Assembly (NCBI GenBank): GCA_007123985.1
Contig: SLGA01000055.1
Location: 1 to 6,886 of the forward strand
Reading direction: 5' to 3'
DNA length: 6,886 bases
From: Balneolaceae bacterium
GTDB lineage: Bacteria > Bacteroidota > Rhodothermia > Balneolales > Balneolaceae
Notes under the pieces: model-generated
The model's database searches: none
What the model was told of the DNA's origin: nothing
The model's input: the letters and a program-made list of their open reading frames with translations, nothing else
Translations under genes and position numbers: made by a program
Shown here: piece after piece, positions 1-5,083 of the stretch
How the letters are laid out: the number at the start of each line of letters is the position of its first letter
Position numbering within the stretch: position 1 is the stretch's first letter

Positions 1-1133
1 GCTTCCCCTATCTTTTTAAGGATAATACGGGTACGCTTTATATGAGCTGGATCACCAATATTGAAGAGGATATTTTTGCACTTGAATATGCTAAGTACAA
101 AGATGGTCTTTGGGAAGTACCGCCTGCAGTTCTGGTTGGAACAAACTTTTTTGTGAACTGGGCTGATTTTTCATCACTCGTAGGAAAAGATGGTGAAGCG
201 GTTGCCGCACACTGGCTGCGAAAAATTGATGGTGGCCCATATGCATATAATGTTCAGGTTCAGTTCAGAAATCCCGAGACAGGCCGATGGAATGAGCCGA
301 TAACTCCTCATCTTGACGAAACCCCAACTGAACATGGTTTTGTAAGTATGCAACCATTGTCTGATGGAAAAATTCTTGCAATTTGGCTTGATGGCCGCAA
401 TACAGAGGGTCGCGGGCATGGCGAATATGCCGACCCCGAAAAGGCTATGACCCTTCGTTCAGCAGAGGTATCTGCAGATGGGGAAATCACAAGAAAACGA
501 GTAATCGACGCTATGGTGTGCGACTGCTGCCAAACAGATTTGGCTCCCGTGGATGATGGATTTGTAGCTGTTTACAGAGGCCGCAGCGAAGGTGAAATTC
601 GCGATATTTTGATTTCGCGCTACAGTCTGGAAACCGGGGAATGGAGTGATCCAATGAGTGTTCATCACGACGGATGGGAGATTCGAGCATGCCCTGTAAA
701 CGGGCCGCGAGTGGAGACAAATGGTAACCAGGTTGCAGTGGTATGGTTTACAGAAGCTGATGATGAACGTAAAGTATTACTTGCGAGATCTGCCGACGGT
801 GGTGTAACTTTTCAGGAGCCGATTGTAGTTGCTTCCGGTGAGAGTACCATCGGCAGGGCCGACATTGTGCTGGCTGATGAAGGTATTATCTATGTTAGCT
901 GGATGGAACAAAACGGTGAAGCCGGTAACGTAATGTTGAGGGAAATTTCACCTGATGGAACTCTTCGAGAAGCTATTTTAACCGGAATTACATCATCATC
1001 AAGAAGCAGTGGTTTTCCAAGAATTGAAAAAATCGATGATGAAATAATCATTGCCTGGACGCAAACCGAACCTCTTGTAAGAGTGCGTACGGCAAGGGTA
1101 TCAATCAATCAAAACGCTACCTTAAACCCATAA
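1..1133 (+). CDS. Sialidase-like (BNR/beta-propeller) protein with CDCC cysteine cluster, 5'-truncated by window
   Basis: The reading frame is open to the left edge (first full codon at position 3) and ends with TAA at 1131-1133. The 13 codons before the ATG at 42 read FPYLFKDNTGTLY and join smoothly to MSW, forming a propeller strand, so the true start lies outside the window and the ATG at 42 is internal. About seven similar units follow, each a short loop, then 'DG-x-hydrophobic-x-x-W/Y' (for example DGKILAIWLD, GNQVAVVWF, EGIIYVSWM, DDEIIIAWT). One clear Asp-box, SADGGVTF, sits at about residues 250-257 counted from the ATG at 42. This is the pattern of BNR/sialidase-fold propellers. The motif VCDCCQTD (nt 516-539) plus ACPVNGP (nt 687-707) marks a recurring but, as far as I know, functionally uncharacterised family usually labelled exo-alpha-sialidase. 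I see no basis for asserting sialic acid as substrate. It precedes the dipeptidase by 15 bp and is probably co-transcribed with it. Export is likely for the family, but the signal peptide region is not in the window. Confidence 0.85.
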   Translation, partial: FPYLFKDNTGTLYMSWITNIEEDIFALEYAKYKDGLWEVPPAVLVGTNFFVNWADFSSLVGKDGEAVAAHWLRKIDGGPYAYNVQVQFRNPETGRWNEPITPHLDETPTEHGFVSMQPLSDGKILAIWLDGRNTEGRGHGEYADPEKAMTLRSAEVSADGEITRKRVIDAMVCDCCQTDLAPVDDGFVAVYRGRSEGEIRDILISRYSLETGEWSDPMSVHHDGWEIRACPVNGPRVETNGNQVAVVWFTEADDERKVLLARSADGGVTFQEPIVVASGESTIGRADIVLADEGIIYVSWMEQNGEAGNVMLREISPDGTLREAILTGITSSSRSSGFPRIEKIDDEIIIAWTQTEPLVRVRTARVSINQNATLNP

Positions 1134-1148
1134 AACAAATAAATCTGT

Positions 1149-2426
1149 ATGTTTAAGCAATTTACCAGAGCCTTTCTGTCAGCACTTTTTATCACTTGCC
1201 TGTTAGGTACATCTGCCATTCATGCCCAGACCGATCGTTCAGAATATCTGCAGCAGGCGATAGAAATTCTTGAAAGTGTACCACTTTTTGATGGGCATAA
1301 CGATGTACCCTGGCAATATAGAAACCGGGTGAACTATAAGTTTTCCGAGCTCGATTTTTACGATACTACGCACCTTGAGCGGCCCATGCATACCGATATA
1401 CCCCGCCTTCGTGAGGGGCTTGTTGGTGCGCAATGGTGGTCGGTTTATGTAAGTGCAAACATTCCCGAAAATGAAGCGGTGAAACAAACCATGGAGCAAG
1501 TTGACTTTGTACACCGTCTCGTCGAGAAATATCCCGATCATTTTGAACTGGCTCTCACCGCTGATGATGTGGAGCGTATTTTTGAAGAGGGCAAAATTGC
1601 ATCACTCATCGGGATGGAAGGCGGGCATTCAATTGCAAATTCGCTTGCGGTTCTCCGAATGTTTTATGAACTGGGTGCCCGCTACATGACTATCACTCAC
1701 GGCCGCACTCTCGATTGGGCTGATGCCGCTGGAGACGATCCTCGCCACTACGGGCTCACTGAATTTGGCGAGGAGGTAATTCGCGAAATGAACAGGCTTG
1801 GAATGCTGGTTGACCTCTCTCATGTTACTCCCGCCACCATGCGCGATGCCCTTCGTGTTTCTGAAGCACCGGTTATGTTTTCACATTCGAATGCACTTGC
1901 ACTTGCCGACCATCCACGAAATGTACCTGATGATGTTCTTGAAATGACCGCTGAAAACGGTGGTATTGTTATGGTAACATTTGTGGAGACCTTTACATCG
2001 GAGGAGAGGAGACAATTTTTTGCCGAGCGGGCAGCTTACCAGCGAAAAGTAGAATATCTGAACCCCGGCAGGCCCGAGGTTATCTCTCAAAAAATGGCGG
2101 AATGGGATGCCGAAAATGAAGCTCCTAAATCTACCCTGGAACAGGTTGCAGATCACATCGACCATATCAGAGATTTGATTGGTGTGGATTATATCGGTAT
2201 CGGAGGGGATTACGACGGAATTCCGACGCTGCCGCTTGGCCTTGAGGATGTAAGCACTTATCCAGATCTGTTTGCTGAACTGCTGAGCAGGGGATATACA
2301 GAAGAAGATCTTAGAAAAATTGCCGGGCTGAATATGCTTCGGGTGATGAGAGGCGCAGAAGATGTGTCAGAACGATTGCGAAGGGAACGGGAGCCTTCCG
2401 AAGTAATCATTACAGATTTCGACTGA
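1149..2426 (+). CDS. Exported membrane/renal-type dipeptidase, peptidase family M19
   Basis: Metal-dependent dipeptidase (amidohydrolase TIM-barrel fold), 425 residues, hydrolysing dipeptides outside the cytoplasm. A Sec signal peptide is visible: K3 and R7, a hydrophobic stretch at about 9-22, and probable cleavage after AIHA (A26/Q27). The five binuclear-zinc ligands expected from renal dipeptidase are all present: H50 and D52 (DGHND), bridging E157 (GMEGGH), H225 (LSH) and H246 (FSHSN). Also present are substrate-binding H184 (ITH) and R257 (HPRNVPDD), with the same spacing from E157 and H246 as in the mammalian enzyme, and the active-site GGDYDG at 352-357. The C-terminal region (LEDVSTYPDL, GLNMLRVM) is canonical. 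Compared with mammalian dipeptidase there are roughly 35-40 extra residues at about 281-325. The ATG at 1149 is chosen because the signal peptide begins there. No Shine-Dalgarno precedes it, only an A-rich leader. It follows the propeller gene by 15 bp (likely operon) and is followed by an intrinsic terminator. Natural substrate unknown. Confidence 0.95.
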   Translation: MFKQFTRAFLSALFITCLLGTSAIHAQTDRSEYLQQAIEILESVPLFDGHNDVPWQYRNRVNYKFSELDFYDTTHLERPMHTDIPRLREGLVGAQWWSVYVSANIPENEAVKQTMEQVDFVHRLVEKYPDHFELALTADDVERIFEEGKIASLIGMEGGHSIANSLAVLRMFYELGARYMTITHGRTLDWADAAGDDPRHYGLTEFGEEVIREMNRLGMLVDLSHVTPATMRDALRVSEAPVMFSHSNALALADHPRNVPDDVLEMTAENGGIVMVTFVETFTSEERRQFFAERAAYQRKVEYLNPGRPEVISQKMAEWDAENEAPKSTLEQVADHIDHIRDLIGVDYIGIGGDYDGIPTLPLGLEDVSTYPDLFAELLSRGYTEEDLRKIAGLNMLRVMRGAEDVSERLRREREPSEVIITDFD

Positions 2427-2453
2427 TCCGTACCTCACAAATTTTTCTCGTGA

Positions 2454-2484
2454 AAGGGTGGTTATACATACCGCCCTTATTTTT
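2454..2484 (+). terminator. Rho-independent terminator after the dipeptidase gene
   Basis: A 9-bp stem (AAGGGTGGT, 2454-2462, pairing with ACCGCCCTT, 2470-2478, with one T-G wobble) encloses a 7-nt loop. An A and a run of five T follow at 2480-2484. It lies 28 bp after the dipeptidase stop codon. The opposite strand forms the same hairpin, but no T-tract follows in that direction, so it mainly serves the + strand. It may still slow transcription arriving from the convergent gene at 2565. Confidence 0.82.
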
Positions 2485-2564
2485 GGAGATCATTACAGCT
2501 ACGTAAACCGAAGAGCTTACCGGAAGAACCGGATGCAGAAGGGATGGCTGGCGGGTAGTTATTT

Positions 2565-3107
2565 TTATCTGAGTTTATTTCTCAAATTGTTCTTCACAGA
2601 ATCCGAGTCTTCAGGCTCGTCAATAAATTCAATATCAATAAGGCGGGCTTTCTCTGATTTTTCGAAGTGACTGCCGGTTGATTTTTCCCTGGGCTCTGCC
2701 ATTAGCTGTGCAGCAATTTCAGCAAGTTCATTTGCTGTTTCAGTGACCTCCTCACGATGTTTTGCAAGAGAACGGGCGGAAAAATATTTCATAACAGGAT
2801 AGCTGAAAAGTGCAGCTATAAGTCCAGCTGTTATTCCGGGCCATGCAATTCCGAATATTGAAAAAGAAGTTACGCCACCTATTACTGATAACAGAACAAT
2901 TGCACCGGCCAGAAAAGCACTTTTGCCAAAATCACTATCCCAGTTCATATCCCAAAGCTGCCGCTTACTTACCCGAATTCTGAAGCGATCAGCTCGTTTT
3001 TGCATTAGCACCCGTGTTGTAAAAAAACCATGCTCATCTGTGTATTCCCATTCATAGCTGGATGAGGATTTACGAGTGCGTGCTTTTCCGTCGTAATCAT
3101 CCCACAA
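2565..3107 (-). CDS. Downstream half of an amber-split gene: two-TM membrane protein with charged C-terminal tail
   Basis: This is the second half of the interrupted 300-codon frame on this strand. If translated independently it could begin at TTG 3105-3107 (180 aa), but that start has no supporting ribosome site, and the same frame continues upstream through CGT, AAC and TGG to the amber codon at 3117-3119. Visible parts, numbered from the TTG: a soluble beta-rich segment at about 18-50 (EWEYTDEHGFFTTRVLMQKR, then RFRIRVSKRQLW); two hydrophobic membrane segments at about 62-84 and 86-108, joined by a very short turn at the WPG; and a helical, charged tail from 110 containing a likely amphipathic helix (VTETANELAEIAAQLMAE). 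The tail ends in an acidic stretch (EFIDEPEDSDS) followed by basic NKLR. I do not recognise a named family and assign no function. It was probably part of one inner-membrane protein with the upstream half. Without reinitiation or readthrough this half is likely not made. Confidence 0.6.
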   Translation of the reverse strand: MWDDYDGKARTRKSSSSYEWEYTDEHGFFTTRVLMQKRADRFRIRVSKRQLWDMNWDSDFGKSAFLAGAIVLLSVIGGVTSFSIFGIAWPGITAGLIAALFSYPVMKYFSARSLAKHREEVTETANELAEIAAQLMAEPREKSTGSHFEKSEKARLIDIEFIDEPEDSDSVKNNLRNKLR

Positions 3108-3116
3108 ACGGTTCCA

Positions 3117-3464
3117 CTAGGTTATATCTTTATCAGATGTACCGTATTTGTGATTCAGTTCGGTGATCATATCATCCAGTACACGGTTATCAGGCATAAA
3201 ATGAAGCCATTGTTCGCAAACAATCTCTTCCCTTCGTACTTTGGCTGTCTCTTTTTTGATACCCGTTGCCGATTTATTGAGTTCAGTTGCAGCCTGTTTG
3301 ATCAATTCCGGGTCAATTCCGGCTTCAGCTGCAATTTGTTCCAGATCGCCAATGGTTAAACCGGTTCTGTTCCCTTCTTTTGCAATAGATCGTTCGGCTT
3401 CAAGCTCAACAGCTCTCCTGATAAGTCTGGATACTTCTTCTTCTGAATAAATGCGATTTGCCAT
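3117..3464 (-). CDS. Upstream half of an amber-split gene: helical N-terminal domain
   Basis: ATG at 3462-3464, 115 codons, ending in TAG at 3117-3119. The N-terminus (MANRIYSEEEVSRLIRRAVE) is a long charged helix. It is followed at 35-62 by a helix-turn-helix-like module beginning GLTIGDLEQIAAEAGIDPEL. This type of module is common at the start of bacterial proteins that continue into a membrane-anchored C-terminal part. Residues 79-107 (EEIVCEQWLHF to ELNHKYG) resemble the next conserved segment of that architecture, and the stop then falls in a linker, after KDIT. The codons immediately after the stop stay in frame and restore the expected continuation. Taken alone this would be a soluble protein without its membrane anchor. 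No Shine-Dalgarno is visible (leader CGGTAATTAA), as for the other genes here. It diverges from uppP with a 197-bp gap. No named family or function is assigned. Confidence 0.65.
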   Translation of the reverse strand: MANRIYSEEEVSRLIRRAVELEAERSIAKEGNRTGLTIGDLEQIAAEAGIDPELIKQAATELNKSATGIKKETAKVRREEIVCEQWLHFMPDNRVLDDMITELNHKYGTSDKDIT

Positions 3465-3661
3465 TTAATTACCGAGTTTGGTCTATAAAATCTCTTCCTT
3501 TATTTTTCCACATTCAAAAATTTACGCAAAACAGTGCTCTAATGTTACAACCGGTTGAGGCTTGCTATACTGAAAGACAAGGCACAATAATATGCCAATT
3601 TATTCTGTGAACACTTGGTATATTAACCACTCAAATTCTCTTTACTAATAAAAAACTATTT
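3465..3661. other. Divergent intergenic region between the split gene and uppP
   Basis: 197 bp of AT-rich DNA that must hold the promoters of both flanking genes. I see no ORF, RNA gene or riboswitch-like structure in it. The only promoter candidate worth naming is listed separately (3544-3571, toward uppP). Nothing comparably clear points toward the split gene. Confidence 0.6.
3544..3571 (+). promoter_or_regulatory. Candidate sigma-70-like promoter for uppP
   Basis: GTTACA (3544-3549, four of six to TTGACA), a 16-bp spacer, then TATACT (3566-3571) with an extended -10 TGC immediately before it (3563-3565). Start of transcription would fall near 3578, giving a leader of about 85 nt. A second, weaker TGG-TATATT lies at 3616-3624 without a recognisable -35. 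If the host is a Bacteroidota with a divergent primary sigma factor, the E. coli consensus may not apply, so this is a weak call. Confidence 0.3.
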
Positions 3662-4483
3662 ATGGATCTTCTACAAGCGGTTCTGCTCGGAATTCTTCAG
3701 GGTATCACAGAATTTTTACCTGTTAGCAGTTCCGGGCATCTTGCGCTGGCAAGGGCGTTTCTTGGAAGTGAAATTATGCCCGGCATTACGTTTGAAATTG
3801 TGGTTCATTTCGGATCTTTTTGCAGTATTGTTTTCTATTTCAGGAAGAGAATTTTAGTGATGCTTCGGGATCTTATAAGCAGTTTTTCACCAGTGGGTAT
3901 AAAAGAAAAAAGATACCTTCATGATGCAAATACACGGTATAGCATGATCATACTTCTGAGTATGGTACCTGCAATGATAGTGGGTTTTACTCTGAAGGAT
4001 CAAATAGAAGCACTCTTTTTGAATCCTGTGGTGGTTTCCTCAATGCTGATAATCACGGGTACACTTCTATTTGCAACCCGATTTGTGAATAATCCTGAAG
4101 GAGAGGTGGATGTAAAACGCGGTTTGTTGATGGGTATCGCGCAGTCATTTGCAATCATACCGGGAATTAGCAGGTCCGGTTCAACAATTTCAGTGGGTCT
4201 GTTCAGTGGTATAAACAGAGATAGTGTAGCTAACTTTTCGTTTCTTATGGTGCTTCCTGTACTGGCTGGCGCGATGTTACTCGAAATTCTGGAGATATTT
4301 GAAACAGGAATAGAATCAGCGGCAGCACTAAACCTCATTGCCGGATTTCTTGCATCATTTCTGTCGGGCTATTTTGCACTTAAATATCTGATTATTCTTC
4401 TGAAAAGGGAAAAATTTCACTATTTCTCTTTTTACTGTTGGGCATTAGGGATTTTTGGAATTATCTACTTCAGCATAGTTTAG
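3662..4483 (+). CDS. uppP: Undecaprenyl-diphosphatase (UppP/BacA)
   Basis: Integral inner-membrane phosphatase that converts undecaprenyl diphosphate to undecaprenyl phosphate, recycling the lipid carrier for peptidoglycan and other envelope polymers. High dosage of this family confers bacitracin tolerance. The 273-residue length is typical of the family. Both signature regions are intact: (E/Q)xxxE as Q13-GIT-E17, followed by FLPVSSSGH with H26; and PGISRSGST at 167-175 containing the essential Arg171. Multiple hydrophobic segments (about 92-110, 122-140, 195-212, 223-247, 255-272) fit the polytopic fold. The ATG at 3662 places the signature glutamate at the usual position 17, which fixes the start. 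No Shine-Dalgarno is present (leader AAAAACTATTT). The stop is TAG. It is transcribed alone and is divergent from the split membrane gene. Confidence 0.97.
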   Translation: MDLLQAVLLGILQGITEFLPVSSSGHLALARAFLGSEIMPGITFEIVVHFGSFCSIVFYFRKRILVMLRDLISSFSPVGIKEKRYLHDANTRYSMIILLSMVPAMIVGFTLKDQIEALFLNPVVVSSMLIITGTLLFATRFVNNPEGEVDVKRGLLMGIAQSFAIIPGISRSGSTISVGLFSGINRDSVANFSFLMVLPVLAGAMLLEILEIFETGIESAAALNLIAGFLASFLSGYFALKYLIILLKREKFHYFSFYCWALGIFGIIYFSIV

Positions 4484-4510
4484 CCTCTCTTTTTAGTTCT
4501 GGGTCTATCA

Positions 4511-4545
4511 TTCATCAAAAATTAAGCAACACAATTTTTGATGAA
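4511..4545. repeat. Perfect 13-bp AT-rich inverted repeat downstream of uppP
   Basis: TTCATCAAAAATT (4511-4523) is exactly complementary to AATTTTTGATGAA (4533-4545) around a 9-nt spacer. It starts 28 bp after the uppP stop. The position suggests a transcription end or mRNA-stabilising hairpin. However, it is poor in G-C and no T-tract follows on the + strand (AGTGTGTG instead), so it is not a textbook intrinsic terminator. A protein-binding site is the alternative. Confidence 0.6.
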
Positions 4546-4686
4546 AGTGTGTGATCGTTTCAGGAATGCAAACAATGATCTTTGAGTTACTCAGTAAACT
4601 TAATAGTTCGAATAACAAACAATAGTTTTTATAATAACAAATAGTACAATATTAAATAGCTTAACGTATAGCCAAAATATTTTACC
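4546..4686. other. AT-rich non-coding stretch upstream of the dioxygenase fossil
   Basis: No gene is supported here. It holds a candidate promoter (4607-4635) and an imperfect short AT-rich direct repeat (4611-4626 and 4633-4645, AATAAC...ATAGT). This is presumably the remnant promoter region of the decayed gene that follows. Confidence 0.5.
4607..4635 (+). promoter_or_regulatory. Candidate relict promoter of the dioxygenase fossil
   Basis: A perfect TATAAT (4630-4635) sits 17 bp after a weak -35, TTCGAA (4607-4612, three of six). A start near 4641 would give a leader of about 45 nt before the ATG at 4687. The surrounding DNA is very AT-rich, so a chance match is quite possible. Confidence 0.3.
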
Positions 4687-5020
4687 ATGAAGCCTACTGA
4701 ATAAATCACAGGCCTGCATCATTTAACAGTGAGTGTGGGTAACGCCCAGGAAGGCATCGATTTTGTAACCAAAGTTTTTGGAATGAGAATGATCAAACAG
4801 ACAGTGCTTTTTGATGGCGCGGCCAGTATATATACTTTATATAAGGACTCCGGGTGGGCAACTCATTGAATTTGCAACATCAGATATTGGTTTTGCCATT
4901 GATGAACCCGAACATGAGCTTGGCCATGAATTGTTGCTACCACCTTTTTTTTAAAACAGAAGAGAGGAAATAGTATCTCAGTTGGAGCCAATTCAGGTTC
5001 CTGATTATCTTCAGAGTTAA
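4687..5020 (+). pseudogene. Remnant of a VOC/glyoxalase-fold ring-cleaving dioxygenase (MhqO-like) gene
   Basis: Two pieces of one protein are recognisable. The N-terminal piece (frame of ATG 4687) reads MKPTE-stop-ITGLHHLTVSVGNAQE, then VFGMRMIKQTVLFDG and IYTLYKD. This matches the start of the ring-cleaving dioxygenase branch of the VOC superfamily, whose first metal-ligand His lies in the GLHHIT motif. The C-terminal piece, shifted by one base from about 4850, reads PGGQLIEFATSDIGFAIDEP, then ELGHELLLPPFF-stop-NRREEIVSQLEPI and ends at TAA 5018-5020. That matches the C-terminal end of the same family (E of the last metal-binding strand, DEP, LG, LPP, RREEI). Damage: TAA at 4702-4704, TAA at 4952-4954 next to a run of eight T, and a deletion with frame change near 4845-4855 that removes roughly 200 residues of a normal length near 310. 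The gene cannot make a functional enzyme. Its terminator is still present. Confidence 0.85.
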
Positions 5021-5049
5021 CGATTACTGAGAGATCACAACATCTGTAG

Positions 5050-5083
5050 TGGCATGTTTTCCTATGAAAGCATGCCATTTTTT
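5050..5083 (+). terminator. Strong Rho-independent terminator after the dioxygenase fossil
   Basis: TGGCATGTTTTC (5050-5061) pairs with GAAAGCATGCCA (5066-5077), with one T-G wobble, around a 4-nt loop, followed by six T (5078-5083). It lies 30 bp after the fossil's last stop. The T-run overlaps the stop codon of the opposing CoA-transferase (TAA on the minus strand, 5082-5084). In the minus direction the hairpin has no following T-tract, so it is primarily a + strand terminator. Confidence 0.88.

Larger units (their letters stand above)
2565..3464 (-). pseudogene. Whole interrupted gene: N-terminal helical module plus two-TM domain, broken by in-frame TAG
   Basis: Read in a single frame, 3464 down to 2565 is 300 codons including the terminal TAA, with exactly one internal stop (codon 116, TAG). 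No base is inserted or lost: the halves share a frame, and only three codons separate TAG from the TTG that could start the second half. The simplest reading is a recent nonsense mutation, for example CAG to TAG by one transition, or a sequencing/assembly error. Lack of any further decay (no other stop, no shift, well-formed membrane segments) says the break is recent or that both parts are still used. Readthrough or reinitiation cannot be excluded. TAG is used as an ordinary stop by uppP next door, which argues against genome-wide amber recoding. Confidence 0.7.

Noticed and set aside
2517..2535. Small hairpin CCGG-AAGAA-CCGG
   Set aside because: Only a 4-bp stem and no T-tract in either direction, so not supportable as a terminator.
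2458..2670. 70-codon + strand frame between the dipeptidase and the split gene
   Set aside because: It starts inside the terminator hairpin, overlaps the end of the minus-strand gene, and its protein looks like random low-complexity sequence.
3117..3119. Genome-wide reassignment of TAG or pyrrolysine insertion as the explanation of the amber codon
   Set aside because: uppP ends with TAG exactly at its normal family length, no pyrrolysine genes are in view, and the simplest explanation is a point mutation or read error. Not excluded, only unsupported.
4000..4338. 112-codon minus-strand frame inside uppP
   Set aside because: Antisense shadow of the conserved uppP coding sequence.
4481..4525. 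Readthrough extension of uppP (13 more in-frame codons after TAG)
   Set aside because: The 273-residue product is already full length, and an open stretch of 13 codons is expected by chance.
4611..4645. Direct repeat AATAAC...ATAGT twice
   Set aside because: Short, imperfect and in very AT-rich DNA. It is not an array and has no regular spacing.
4863..5078. 71-codon minus-strand frame over the dioxygenase fossil
   Set aside because: It is antisense to clearly recognisable family sequence and crosses the terminator hairpin, and its protein has no recognisable features.
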